Shown here piece by piece: positions 1 through 11,110 of a DNA stretch of 64,000 bases. Numbering within the stretch: position 1 is the stretch's first letter; every line of letters begins with the position of its first letter. The notes below the pieces were generated by a model that saw only the letters and a list, made by a program, of their open reading frames with translations, made no database searches and had not been told where the DNA came from. The position numbers and the translations under genes are program-made. Where the stretch lies: positions 3,837,501 through 3,901,500 of the forward strand of contig JBBBDQ010001918.1 in NCBI GenBank assembly GCA_037127315.1, in the 5' to 3' direction. The stretch comes from Ascarosepion bandense (lineage: Eukaryota > Mollusca > Cephalopoda > Sepiida > Sepiidae).

Positions 1-474
1 CAATCTGTCCTGTTATTTGACTCATAGCTAAAGAGAGAAGATATGTATTATATTGTTAAGTAGTAATTATAGGGGGATCAGTTTATTACTTCACAACAAT
101 AGAAAACCGATCCCCCACTTTATGCCCAGTAAAAGTCTTAATCATGTTTCTAGCTATTATATTCAGTCAGTCAGTTAAGTGCCATACGTGAAACACGTTT
201 GGGCGATCAAGTCTCTTTCGAGACATGACTGACTGGGCAGAATATTATCCCGCAGTAGGTTGCCATTGCTTTCCGCGGTCGATTGGTTGCCAACCAAGGC
301 TATAGAACCTAATCTGTCCTGCTATTTAACCCTTAACTGGAGGGAAGAGACGGATTAATACCTTTCCCAAGCGGATTTGTGCGTAAGTGAATGCAATAGA
401 TTCAACTGAAATTCGAACTCAGCTCCCCGATTTCTTTTTCCGAGCCGATATCCACTGCACCACAACACACATCC
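1..474 (-). mobile_element. tRNA-derived SINE (family A), with part of a second tail module
   Basis: Read on the minus strand, the copy starts near 474 with a pol III A-box-like stretch (GTGGTGCAGTGGATATCGG) followed by a B-box (GAGTTCGAATTTC) in the tRNA-like head. The body then runs through TTACGCGCAAAT-type and AGACGGATTAAT-type blocks to a tail holding the hairpin CATGTCT..AGACATG and GGCACTTAACTGACTGA at 164. Positions 1-163 are a further tail module (the GATCCCCCAC / GGGGATCAG inverted pair), so the tail is duplicated and cut by the window edge. The same family occurs about 18 times here. tRNA origin is inferred from the A/B boxes; the tRNA species was not determined. Confidence 0.8.
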
Positions 475-549
475 AAAGACACTAAAACAACGAAAAGGAT
501 ATTCACGCTCAGTATGATATTAAAAAGAACTATAAAAACACAGAATAAT

Positions 550-858
550 GTCTACCTTAGCTTTATAGTTACTTGATATAGATGTTGGTTAGTTCCTCTT
601 AGAGTTGTGAGTTCAAAACCAGGTTACAGCAGTGGTGAACAAGTAACTTGCAGGGTTAGAGGGAGATAACTCATGACTTCCAATCGAGGCTTGACGCAAC
701 GAATGCAGTTCATCTACCCCAGTGATTGTAATAAAGGTTTCAGTTCAAAATTTCTAGCACCTGAGGAAGGTCGGAGCGTACAACAGGCGAAACGTCGTAC
801 AAATAGCAACAAAGATGAGGACAATAGTCCGAATAATGTAAATTTTGTCTCATAATTT
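550..858 (+). repeat. Dispersed repeat family F, copy 1
   Basis: This block contains AGGGAGATAACTCATGAC, TTCAAAATTTCTAGCACCTGA and GGCGAAACGTCGTACAAAT. The same three landmarks recur at about 1966-2090 and 32937-33128, and in part at 62046-62085. A 60-codon frame runs through it (673-855), but its conservation follows the repeat, so I do not call a gene. It could be the 3' end of a retroposon. The class is unknown. Confidence 0.55.
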
Positions 859-1326
859 GTTTCCAGCAGTATTGTGGTGTTATATACACTTTTATTTATT
901 TTTTGTTTTTAGTAATTATGACTTATCAAATTCGCTAACAAATTTTATTCATTGAGTAGACTTTTTTGTAATCTTTTACAGTTTTTCTACTTTATGAAAA
1001 AATAATAAGAATCGATATTCAGCTTCGTAATTAGAATTTTTGCTTGAATATATTTTTGATTCAATGTATCTAATGCAGAAGATATCAACTTCACTTGGAT
1101 TTATTCTTGAAATAATAAAGTTTTAAAGTCAGTTTATAAGCCAAAACCTACGGAAATGAGATATGTACATTTCTCAGACTATCTTTAAAATGCATAAAAA
1201 TTGGTAAAACCTATGAACATAATTTTTAATGACAGAATGTAAGACATCAAATCGCGGCTTTCACCCAGACAAAGTACAGTGTTGTTTTTCTACATAGTGA
1301 AAAATCAACCAGCTCTACATTTTTTT
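859..1326. other. Unassigned AT-rich sequence
   Basis: I see no coding frame or repeat family I recognise here. The stretch is AT-rich with poly-A/T runs between a family F copy and the poly-T end of a minus-strand LINE. Confidence 0.5.
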
Positions 1327-1885
1327 TAATCATCTCACCCCAAGCAAGGCATTCTACTGCCACTGTTGCGCAGGGGGTTACATAGGGGAAAATGATGAGA
1401 AAGAGTGGTTAGTTACAGGAAGTGTCAAGAAGAGGGTAATAAACGGGTGAGGATAACGAGGATGTGGGTAGATAGAAAAAGAGCCTGTGAGAATGGATGC
1501 GAGTAAGTGTGATAGATGACTATTGACCTTACATTTAAATTCCTGAAGATTGTAACTCTCTGGAAAGCAAGTATATGGAAGGGAATTCCACATGTGGAAA
1601 GTGCATGAAAAGAAGCTGTTAGAGTAGAAATTGTGGTTGCACTTTATCGGTTTCACTGTAAAAGGGTGGGACCTAGTTGCTAAACTAGTAACTCGTGTAA
1701 ATTCATACCTAAGAAGCACTAGTGATCTAAGATCATCGGAGCAGAAGCCGTGAAAGTATTTATAGAAGAGGCACAGGGAAGCCACGTCACGCCGGTGAGA
1801 GAGCGACTGCAGCCAAGCAGCTTAGTCGGTATCGATCACATTGCAAATTCTCCGCTGGTTTTTGTCAAGAACCCCGAGGTGAATA
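1327..1885 (-). mobile_element. Jockey/CR1-like LINE, RT C-terminus and 3' end (copy J1)
   Basis: The minus strand encodes the end of a non-LTR retrotransposon polymerase ORF. The 1378-1785 frame carries SLCLFYKYFHGFCSDDL, LATRSHPFTV and FFSCTFHMWNSLP, the motif order seen at the extreme C-terminus of Jockey/CR1-like reverse transcriptases. Upstream residues LQSLSHRR read in the same direction to about 1830. The stop at 1378 is followed by the short 3' UTR shared by all copies here (CCCCCTGC..CAGTGGC..GCCTTGCTTGGGGTGA, then an A-run). The catalytic RT domain is absent, so this is a 5'-truncated dead copy. Clade placement is from memory; CR1 or L2 are alternatives. Confidence 0.75.
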
Positions 1886-2100
1886 TGCAACTTTAATATG
1901 TCGGCGAAGGATATTAGAATAATCCCGAAGCTCTACCGGCAGTAAACCTCCTGCGTACGGATAGAAAAGGGGTATAACTCATGAAACGAGAAAAAAACCT
2001 ACCTCTGAGATCGAAATAAAGGTTCGGTTTAAAATTCCGGTCACCTGAAGAAACCTCCAAAGAGTCGAATGGAGAAGATAAAATAATTATTTTTTATTAT
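1886..2100 (+). mobile_element. Short RTE fragment followed by family F repeat copy 2
   Basis: Positions 1886-1965 resemble the RTE stretch encoding FGKDIRIIKNLYWQQTACIR, here damaged. From 1966 the family F landmarks begin (GGGGTATAACTCATGA, AAAATTCCGGTCACCTGA). The two pieces adjoin directly, so this is probably a composite made by successive insertions. Confidence 0.45.
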
Positions 2101-2280
2101 TAAATTCTTCTTTCATACAACGTGTACATTTAGGACGTAGACGATCCTGGTCCTCCACATCACCCTATCCCTTGTAGCTTTTGACACCTTTTCTCTTGTT
2201 GTTTCTCCGAAACACTGCTCTGGCATCCACTTATTCAAGCTCATCAAGTTGGTTTCCCCTGTTTCTCTTTCTTTTTATCC
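2101..2280 (-). mobile_element. RTE retroelement 3' end fragment (minus)
   Basis: The plus strand reads TTCTTCTTTCAT..GGACGTAGACGATC, the reverse complement of the terminal RTE codons (AMIAYVLK.. then stop and a GAA tail). It is the same segment as at 10170, 47757 and 57000, but more decayed. Confidence 0.6.
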
Positions 2281-2324
2281 GTCACGTGAAAATCAGATTT
2301 TCTTGAAAAATTTCGAAAGAGACA

Positions 2325-2550
2325 TAACCGCCTGGGGAGAAGATTTTCCCGCTGTAGGTTGTCATTACATTCCGTGGTAGACAGGTTTCCAAATAAGGCT
2401 TTAGAACCCAATCTGTCCTGTTATTTAACCTCTAAGTGGAGAGAAGAGACGGATTAATACCTTTCTCAAAAGGTATTCGTGCACAAGTGAACACCTTGAC
2501 TTCCTGATTTCTCAGCTCGGAACTCGAACTCACTTCTCAGCCGTAATTTT
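2325..2550 (-). mobile_element. Degenerate SINE family A copy
   Basis: It matches family A in order: GAAAGAGACATAACCG, CCCGCTGTAGGTTG, CAATCTGTCCTGTTATTTAA and AGACGGATTAATACCTTTC, then a damaged tRNA-like head with CTCGGAACTCGAACTC. It is more diverged than other copies, so probably old. Confidence 0.6.
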
Positions 2551-2639
2551 TCTAGCGAGATTAACTTGTTAACTCTTATATCACGTCGAAGTGCTCACAG
2601 ACTTTCTATATGACAGCGAATAAAGGACAGTTTTCTTCA

Positions 2640-2860
2640 TAGATTGAATTCAAAAGAGAAGTGGATCTACGGAAGGATACTGCGAATATGTTGGACGGAA
2701 CATGTGAATAAGGCAGAAGCTTCAAGAAAAATGGAAATCGAAATGATTCTTAAACTTAGAATAAAAAAAGGAGACAAAAAACAGTATAATATAAAAGTGG
2801 TTGACAGAAACAGCGACTATCTTACTTGATAAGCATGTGAATGAATAGCAAAGCTTTGAC
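2640..2860 (+). mobile_element. Decayed RTE reverse-transcriptase C-terminal segment
   Basis: The frame 2644-2829 reads EKWIYGRILRICWTEHVNKA, which aligns by eye with EMWFYRRMLRISWTEHASND in the better RTE copy at 57-59 kb. The EALERM/KRKL-like part follows, then similarity fades. It leads straight into the tandem array at 2861-3440, whose units correspond to the next RTE codons, so both derive from one old insertion. Confidence 0.65.
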
Positions 2861-3440
2861 AAAGAAAGTATAAAAAATCAAAGTTTGCTTAGAGCTACAA
2901 GGGAAAGAAGTTGTGGAGAGCCATGATCTAACTAACGAGTTTCTATGATTGAATGACAGGATCAGATTGGAAAAGTTATGATAAAGAGTCAAACGCTGCT
3001 TAGGGCTACAGGGAACATGAAGTTGTGGCGAGCCATGATCGCCTAGACATGAACTAACCTACTTAAAAAGTTTGTTTGAATATATGACCAAGCGGTAACA
3101 AAGAGAGATGCTAAAGAGTCAAAGCTGCTTAGAGCTACAAGGAGAGGAAGTTGTGGAGAGTCATGGTCAGTCACGCCTTGAAGTAACCTACGTAACGTGT
3201 TTGTATGAATGTATGACGGGGCAGAGAGAAATAGTTATGCAAAAAATATCAAATGCTGCTAAGAGATACGAGATAAAAGAAGTTGTGGAGACCCATGATC
3301 AGCCACGTCGTGAAGTGAGTTACCTAACTAGTTTGTATGATTAAAAAGCGGGGACAGAGAGAAAAACTTATGATGAGTCAAACGAAGTTTAGAGCAACGA
3401 GGGACAGGAAGTTGTGGAGATCCCGATCGCTCGCGTCCTG
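2861..3440 (+). repeat. ~125-bp tandem array derived from the RTE C-terminus (5 units)
   Basis: Five direct repeats start near 2885, 3000, 3125, 3258 and 3386. Each holds a version of GAGCTACAAGGG..GGAAGTTGTGGAGAGCCATGATC. That stretch translates as LRATRERKLWRAMI-, equivalent to LRATRDRETWKAMIAYILK at the end of the intact RTE frame. Units are separated by GTATGAATGTATGAC-like spacer. Divergence among units indicates an old array. Confidence 0.7.
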
Positions 3441-3941
3441 AACGGATACGTGACAAATCAAGAAAGTAAGTAAAATATCTTATATACATAAGTTGTACCA
3501 CGATCCGCTATTTCATGTATCGTCTTTGGTGTCTCGGAACATTTCCCCCTATTGTGGATAAAGGGAGCCATTGTTACATTGTTGCTTCCGTAATATGGGG
3601 AGTTGTTACCTTTTATTACGTATATATTTTCTTTTTCTTTTTTTGGTCAGATTATCAAGTGGCCAACGGTCAGGAGAGACAGATTTTTACTGACATATCC
3701 CTGTAAACGGGACGGCACGTAAAATGGTGGGGAAACCTCAGAGGAAGCGAGAAAATGATGGAGGTGAGACGGGAAAAGGAAACGTTTCCGCGCGCGGCAA
3801 AAATTCTTTTTACACTCGGTCAAATAACGCATTAGAAAGCGATTCTTAAAGTACGCTCTTCAAAACGTCGGCACTTCAGTTCTTTGCAACGTCACTGTAC
3901 CGAATAACCTCACGCAACTTAACGGGAAATAGAATGGCTCA

Positions 3942-3991
<50 letters not shown>

Positions 3992-4300
3992 CCGGACGGG
4001 AAGTTCCTCCTCTAGATTCGATATCTTATTTTCAGATACATTATCCTTCCTTCTAATATTTTCATTATTTCACTATATAAAAAGCACACCAGTAAAATTT
4101 CTTGTCACCTTAATTTTACTAGACAATGTCTTCTTAGATATAAAATTGGTGATATTTAAAATTAAAATTAACGTTATTAAAATTTCTCGCTCTCGTGAGA
4201 AATTTCCCCACGAGAGCGTACGAGAACTCATCTTCTCGCTCGCTTTTCTTCAAAGAACTTCATAACTTGAAACAAACGCTTGTAACGCTTGCTGATTGGT
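3441..4300. other. Unassigned, partly non-repetitive sequence with an (ATT)n run
   Basis: The stretch 3500-3930 is less AT-biased than its surroundings, contains several CpGs (for example TTTCCGCGCGCGGC near 3787) and matches none of the repeat families seen here. There is no long frame. An (ATT)n microsatellite fills about 3943-3990. The inverted pair TCTCGCTCTCGTGAGAAATTTC / CACGAGAGCG lies at 4185-4220. Confidence 0.4.
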
Positions 4301-4607
4301 CAGTCTGTTAAGTGCCATACGTGATACATGCTTGGGCGATCATGTCCTCAAAGAGACATGACTGACTGGGCAGAAGTTTATCTCGCAGTAGTTTGCCATT
4401 ACTATTCTGCGGTAGACTGGTTGCCAACCAAGGCTATAGAACCCAATCTGTCCTGTTATTTAACCCATAACTAGAGGAAAGAAACGGATTAATACCTTTC
4501 CCAAGGGTATTTGCGCGTAAGTGAATGCAAGGAATTCGACTGGAATTCGAACTCGGTTTCCCGATTTCTCGTTCCGAGCCGATATCCACTGCACCACAAC
4601 ACACATC
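4301..4607 (-). mobile_element. SINE family A, near full length
   Basis: All family blocks are present: tRNA-like head near 4607 with A-box (GTGGTGCAGTGGATATCGG) and B-box (GAGTTCGAATTCC), body, and tail with the CATGTC hairpin ending at CACTTAACAGACTG. It is one of the best preserved copies, suitable as a family reference. Confidence 0.85.
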
Positions 4608-4772
4608 TCAGTAAATGGTATTACATGATATATGATATTTTTGGCCTTTACACCTGTTTCGCGGAGCATAATATGCATATTATGGTTTTGTAGAGTTAAT
4701 TACACGTAAGAAGATATGAAATATACTAATTATTAAATCCAGAGTGACGTCCTGGACATTTTTGCCAGTATA

Positions 4773-6144
4773 TGCAGTCGCTTCCAAAAGTATTGGAACG
4801 GCAAGGCTAATTCGTTTGTTTTTGTTGTTCACTGAAGATATTTTGGTTCAAATTCAAAAGATTAATGTAGGACAAGTCTTCAGCGTCTCACATTTTATTT
4901 CCTGGTATTTATATTTAGATGTTTTAAACAACTTTTTCAAATGAGCAAAACAATTGGAACACGTCACTGACAGGTGTTACTTGCTGCCCATTTGTTGCTT
5001 CGTCGATTAATTGTTTAAACACTAAATAGCTCTGAATAACTTCTCTTGATTTTAGTCTTGGGTTTCACCTGCAACGACTTTATTTACGGTTAAAGAGGAT
5101 AAACCAATGAATACGAAAAAAAAAATCTGCTTATTATCTAAAGCATACAAGCTCATCTGTGAAGCAAGGAGGAAGTGTAGTAGCTTGGTCTAGTATGACT
5201 GCTCTCAAAACATACTCATTCATACTTACTCATGATGTATGTCAATGGTAACAGCAGAAATAATTCAGAAGCCTACAGAAATATTTTGCTTGCCGATTTA
5301 CAGAGAAAGGCACCGAAACTCATCGGGTGGAATTTATCATGCAGTCGCTCAGTGACCCAAGACACTTTTTTTTAAATCGTTTCAACCAAGCAAGGCGGTA
5401 CCGCCACTGATGCGCAGGAGGCTACATAAGGGTAAAAGTTTAGTCAGGAAGAGTGAAGAGAAAAACGAAACAGTTACAGGGGGTGTCAGTGACAAGGCAA
5501 AAGAAGGATGGAAACAGGTGTGAAGACAGTTGCGAAGGTAGAGAGAAAAGAAAAAAACAGGATATACAGGGTGCTGTAGAAAGGAATGAAGTCAAATGGA
5601 TAAGAGATGGGAATTGACATTGCATTTGAATTCATGGAGGTCGTCCCAACAAAAGGGAGAAAAGAAGTCGACAGTTTTAGACTGGCCAAGTCAATCACCG
5701 GACCTTAACCCAATAGAAAATGCTTTTCATCTTCTGAAGAGAAGACTGATGGAAGAAACAGCGAAACAAACAAGAACTGAAAGAGGCTGCATTAAAAATC
5801 TGGAAAAGCGTCACAAATGAAGAAATTAAGAATTTGGTGATCTCAATTGGTTGCAGGGTTTATGCACTTAATGCAAGCAAGACATAAGCAAGCAAATATT
5901 TGGTGTTATTTACTCGTGAGCCCATCTGTTCCTTTACTTTTGCTCACCTAAAATTGATGTGATCTGATACAAACGGTGGTATGTTCTAAACTGCTTAACA
6001 CATTAAAGGTAAATATCAGGAAATAAAATCTGAAATGCTGACTCTTGTCTCATATTCATCTTTTCATCTTAAACCCAAATTACTTCGGTGATCAATAATA
6101 ACAAACTAATTATCCTTGCTATTGCAATACATTTGGAGGGCATT
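4773..6144 (+). mobile_element. Tc1-family DNA transposon, broken by a LINE fragment
   Basis: The left end (CAGTCGCTTCCAAAAGTATTGG) and the inverted right end (ATGCCCTCCAAATGTATTGC, read on minus from 6144) are imperfect terminal inverted repeats, each next to a TA as Tc1 targets require. Between them lie Tc1 transposase remains: GGSVVAW and SEAYRNILLADLQRKAPKLIG at about 5165-5330, and DWPSQSPDLNPIEN at about 5680, which carries the second Asp of the DDE triad. The first catalytic block and the start are lost. The frame is interrupted at about 5355-5640 by a minus-strand Jockey/CR1-like 3' end. It is non-functional. Confidence 0.8.
5362..5645 (-). mobile_element. Jockey/CR1-like LINE 3' end inserted in Tc1 (copy J2)
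   Basis: The plus strand starts with a T-run then AATCGTTTCAACCAAGCAAGGCGG, the reverse complement of the family's A-tailed 3' terminus, followed by GCGCAGGAGGCTACATAAGG. It lies between Tc1 transposase codons ending LIGWNFIMQ and resuming before DWPSQSPDLNP, so it inserted after the Tc1 copy. Confidence 0.7.
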
Positions 6145-6202
6145 ATATATATTGTTAAATAAAATAAAGACAAGAGGAAAACTGTATTTGACATCTTTAA
6201 AG

Positions 6203-6345
6203 CTTTAAGACTAATCCATTGTCCTGGAGCTCAGACATAGCCTAAAAAATATTTGTGTGAAGTTTGGTGAGAATCAGATAAAAATTGTGGATTTTTATAA
6301 AGGAGATACAGACAGATAAACAGACACACACACAAACATCTTGCC

Positions 6346-6400
<55 letters not shown>

Positions 6401-6728
6401 CGATTTTCTGCATTATTGTAAGAACTGCAACCTTGAGACTTCTGAATATCGTTTCTTATGTCTTTGTCTAATAGTGTATCAAATTTTATTAAAATCGGAC
6501 CACTCCTTCTATAACCCGATTTTTTCGATTATCGATTTTCGATATTTATCGTGGGTAACTCGACACAAAACCTAGCTAAGAACACTCGCAGACGCTTATA
6601 GTACAACTGTGTAAATTTTCAAGAAAATCGGGTTCAGCCGTTTCGGAGTCTATAGGTAACGGACACACACAGATACATACACATACACACACAGAGTTCC
6701 ATTTATAAATAAGTTTAGATTAGATATA
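6203..6728 (-). mobile_element. Helitron-like non-autonomous element (copy H1), 3' truncated
   Basis: On the minus strand it starts at 6728 with TCTAAACTTATTTATAAATG after an A. It continues with a TG-rich run, CCGAAACGGCTGAACCCG, an ATCGATAATCG palindrome-rich block, a (TA)n run at 6350-6396 and CTGAGCTCCAGGACAATGG. The GCCGGGCTATACTGCTAG terminus found in other copies is missing. No coding sequence is present. See 12654 for the class argument. Confidence 0.6.
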
Positions 6729-7324
6729 TATATGTGTGTTTTTAATTTATATTTAACAAATTCGTACTAGCTTTATAACCATTTATATTCATTAACAACA
6801 GCGAAGTACCTTGTAAGATAATTTTACACCATGTTTTGTATATCACAGCATTGAGTAAATGATATAAATTAAAAAAATATATTTAAAGTACCAGAAAATA
6901 GAATTTGATCTCATGTAATGAAAAAAAAATTATTAATTACATAACTTAACTGGGACTAACCAAATATTCCCAAGCATATCATAGAGGCGCACCCACATCG
7001 TTTCCTGTTAGATTTCCTGACTTTGAAAATTAGTAAAGGTTTGGTTAATAAGGAAATAGAATATCAGATCTGAAAACCAAGAGAAATAACATGTCTACTA
7101 AGAGTTTATCTAAAATATCATCTTTCTTTCTTAGCTCGTAATAAATATATCGGTAGCTAAAACAAACATTGCGAATCGGAAATGAATAATGAAACATTTT
7201 GTAGTTGTTTTTTTTTTTTTTGACGCTTTGAATCTAATCTTGATGAGAGTGGTTAATGCGACAACTATGATAGTCGAGCTCTCAAAGTGTGTGGTTCCAA
7301 TATAGATCATAAATTTTTCAACGT
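6729..7324. other. Unassigned AT-rich sequence
   Basis: I see no frame of interest, no recognised family and no structured repeat. A T-run occurs at 7208-7221. Confidence 0.4.
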
Positions 7325-10140
7325 CCTCGTCGGTGAAGGAATGACGGCAAGTCTCTCTTCTCTTTACTCCAGCACCCTCCTCAATATTCTTGTTGTTTTA
7401 AATATGTTTTCATTTGAATGGTTTTGATTCTTTTTTCTTTCTACAGTTCATATCAGAGTTTACTGCTGGTTATTGCTGTTGAACGAGAGAGAATTCAATA
7501 CACCAGCATTTTCCTCACTATTCTTGATGGTTTTAGAAATGCTGTTGTCTGGGTGGCTGTTCATTTTCCTTGGATTTCCAATTAACAAACCATGTATACG
7601 TTTGGTTATCTTAGATGAACGAGTGACATCAAATCTCACTAATAATCTTTAGTATTCTTGATGATTTTAGAAGTTCTGTCATCTGGTTGGCTTTGCAATT
7701 TCCTCGGATTTCCAATTAACAAATCTTGCTTACGTTTTGTCATCTTAGACGAACAAGTGACATAAAATCTCCTCAGTACTCCAGCACTCTCCTCAGTATT
7801 CTTACCAGTTTTAGTAATGCTGTCGTTTAGATGGTTTAGCTTCTTTCTCTGATTTCTAATTCATACATCATGCACATGTGCGATCATTTTAAATGAACGA
7901 TTAACATCAAATCTCCTCAATGCCCCAGCACTCTCCTCAGTATTCGTAATGATTTTAGTAATTTTATCGTCTGGATGGTTGAACTTTATCCACGGATTTC
8001 CGATTAACAAACCATGTATACGTTTGGTCATCTTAGATGAACGGGGAACATCAAATCTCCCCAATAATCCAGAACTCACCTCAGTGTTCTTGATGATCTT
8101 AGGAATGTGCTGTCGTCTGGATGGTTTGCGTCTTCCTCGATTTCGAATTCACCATCATGCTTACGTCTGGTCATCTTAGATGAACGGGGGACATCAAATC
8201 TCTCCTCATAATCCAGAACTCACTCCCTAGTTTTCTTGATGATCTTAGGAATGCTGCTTCGTCTGGATGGTTTTGCGTCTTCCCTCGATTTCGAATTTAC
8301 CCATCATGCTTACGTCTATCATCTTGTAGAACGGGGGACACCGGGTTCCCCCTCAATAATCCAGAACTCACTCCAAGCTTTCTTGATGATCATAGAAATG
8401 CTGTCGTCTGGATGGTTTTGCGTCTTCTCCGATTTTCGAATTTACCCATCATGTTGATGTCTGGTCATCTTAGATGAACGGGGGACATCAAATTCTCCTC
8501 AATAATCAGGAACTCACCACAGTTTTCTTGATGACCAGGAATGCTGTCGTCTGGATGGTTTTGCGTCTTCCTCGTTGGATTTCGAATTTACCCATCATGC
8601 TTACGTCTGGTCATCTTAGATGAACGGGGGACATCAAATCTTCCTCAATAATCTATGAACTTACCTCAGTTTTCTTGACGGATCATAGGGAATGTTGCCG
8701 TCTTGATGGTTTTGCGTCTTCCTCGGATTGGAATTTACCCATCATGCTTACGTCTGGTCATCTTAGATGAACGGTAGTCATCAAATTAATAATCCAGAAC
8801 TCACCTCAGTTTTCTTGATGATCTTAGGAATGCTGTCGTCTGGATGGTTTTGCGTCTTCCTGATTTCGAATTTACCCATCATGCTTACGTCTGGTCATCT
8901 TAGATGAACGGGGGACATCAAATCTTCCCAATAATCCAGTAACTCACCTCAGTTTTCTTGATGATCTTGAGAATGCCGTCGTCTGGATGGTTTTGCGTCT
9001 TCCTCGGATTTCGAATTTAGCCCATCATGTTGCCGTCTGGTCATCTTAGATGGCAGAACGTGTATTTCTCATCAAATCTTCCCTCAATAATCCAGAACTC
9101 ACCAAGCAGTTTTCTTGATGATCTTAGAAATGCTGTCGTCTGGATGGCTTCGGTGTCTTCCTCGGATTTCGAATTTACCCACTGTTGCGTTTACGTCTAT
9201 CATTCTAGGATGAACGAAGACCACCCTTCAATAAGTCCAGAACTCACCTCAGTTTTTTCGATGATCTTAGGAATGCTGTCGTCTGATGGGTTTTGCGTCT
9301 TCTCGATTTCGAATTTACCATCATGCTTACGTCTGGTCATCTTAGATGAACGGGGGACATCAAATCTCTCAAAGAACCGTAACCACCTCAGTTTTCGATG
9401 ATCTTAGGAATGCTGTCGTCTGGATGGTTTGCGTCTTCCTTGGATTTCGAATTTACCCATCATGCTTACGCCTGGTCATCTTAGATGAAAATCGGGACAT
9501 CACCTTCCTCAATAATCCAGAACTCACCCTCCGTTTTCTCGATGATCTTAGAATGCTGCTGTCTGGATGGTTTTGCGTCTCTCGGATTTCGAATTTACCC
9601 ATCATGCTTACGTCTGGTCATCTTTAGATGAACGGGGACATCAAATCTTCCCTCAATAATCCAGAACTCACCACAGTTTTCTTGATGATCTTAGGAATGC
9701 TGTCGTCTGGATGGTTTTGCGTCTTCCTCGGATTTCGAATTTACCCATCATGCTTACGTCTGGTCATCTTAGATGAACGGGGGACATCAAATCTCCTCAA
9801 TAATCCAGAACTCACCTCAGTTTTCTTGATGATCTTAGGAATGCTGTCGTCTGGATGGTTTTGCGTCTTCCTCGGATTTCGAATTTACCCATCATGCTTA
9901 CGTCTGGTCATCTTAGATGAACGGGGGACATCAAATCTCCTCAATAATCCAGAACTCACCTCAGTTTTCTTGATGATCATAGGAATGCTGTCGTCTGGAT
10001 GGTTTTGCGTCTTCCTCGGATTTCGAATTTACCCATCATGCTTACGTCTGGTCATCTTAGATGAACGGGGGATATCAAATCTTCTCAAAACTCCAGCTGT
10101 CTCCTCAGTATTCTTGTTTACTTTTTTTATGCTGTCGTCT
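7325..10140. repeat. 144-bp satellite array, about 19 units
   Basis: Head-to-tail units carry TCTTAGATGAACGGGGGACATC, CTCAATAATCCAGAACTCACC, TTTTCTTGATGATCTTAGGAATG and GTCGTCTGGATGG. In the cleanest part, TGAACGGGG recurs at 9776, 9920 and 10064, exactly 144 bp apart. Units at 7325-8040 are clearly diverged, those at 8040-9640 differ mainly by small indels, and those at 9640-10070 are nearly identical. Because 144 is divisible by three, a plus-strand frame stays open for 226 codons (9628-10308). The minus strand of the older units is also open over more than one unit (RFDVPRSSKMTKR..NHPDD). Neither frame resembles a protein I know. The right edge runs into an RTE 3' end. Confidence 0.9.
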
Positions 10141-10164
10141 GGATGGTTTCGATTGTTTGCCGTA

Positions 10165-10485
10165 TTTTTAATTCACATTCTTCTTTATCTTCTATGTGCC
10201 TTATCCTTTCAGGACGTAGGCGATCATGGCTTTCCTTGCCTCCCTATCCCTGGTGGGATATGTTTTCTCCTGTTACTCCACGTAACACCCGTTGCGTCAT
10301 CCACCTGATCAAGCCCTTCAAGTATGTTATCCGCTGTCTTCCTCTGTCTCTTTTTCCTTCTATCTGGCCTGTCAGTATCAGGTTCTCCAAGCCCTCCTTC
10401 CTCAGTGCATGTCCCAGGAACTTCAGTTGTTTCTTCCTGGTGCTCACCATTAGCTTTCTTTTCTTTGCCATTCTTTCCAATAAGT
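10165..10485 (-). mobile_element. RTE retroelement 3' end (minus)
   Basis: The minus frame 10244-10480 encodes MAKKRKLMVSTRKKQLKF, LGHALRKEGLENLILTG and QIEGKRDRGRQRITYLKGLI, the RTE polymerase C-terminus. The terminal codons and the ACATAGAAGAAG end lie near 10190. It is 5' truncated and abuts the 144-bp satellite. Confidence 0.8.
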
Positions 10486-10805
10486 GCTCCTTATTTACGT
10501 GCAGATTACATGGCCTGTTCGTTGCACTGCGACAAATTATTTAGAATGTACGCAGTAGTGTCCAAGACACCTGAGGCTCTTCTGTGTTGATATAAGGAAA
10601 AACTGAAACAGTCAATAAAAATAGACAACTTTTAAAACGAGGGTTAGAAGGGTTAGTCATCGACTGTGTTGTTAAACTAAGTTGCTCAAATTTCTTTCCG
10701 AACAAGAAACATGCAGAAAGTTTATTCCCCTAAAAGTACTAGTAGGTACCTGACTCTTCCTACTTCCTCTACTTTTACAAAAGCCAAATGAGGCCTAAAA
10801 AAAGG
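10486..10805. other. Unassigned sequence
   Basis: No coding frame or repeat family is recognised here. It fills the gap between an RTE fragment and a SINE. Confidence 0.35.
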
Positions 10806-11110
10806 TTAGTCAATTTTGTGCCATTCGTGATACACGCTTGGATGATCATGTCTCTTTCAATTCCTGACTGACTGGGCAGAATATTTTCACACAGTAGGCT
10901 GCCATTACTTTTTTGCGGTAGACTAGTTGCCAACCAACACTATAGAACCCAATCTGTCTTGTTATTTAACAGATAGCTGGAGGGAGAAGAGACGGATTAA
11001 TACCTTTCCCGATGGCCATTTTCGCGTAAGTTTGATGCAACAAATTCAACTGGAATTCGAACTCGGCTCTCCGATTGCTCCTTCCGAGTTGATACCCACT
11101 GCACCACAAG
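10806..11110 (-). mobile_element. SINE family A copy
   Basis: The tRNA-like head lies near 11110 (GTGGTGCAGTGGGTATCAA, B-box GAGTTCGAATTCC) and the tail with GACATGATCATCC near 10850. Another copy of the same orientation follows immediately. Confidence 0.8.

Noticed and set aside
7480..10140. CRISPR-like array
   Set aside because: Units are contiguous 144-bp repeats without unique spacers, in eukaryotic DNA.
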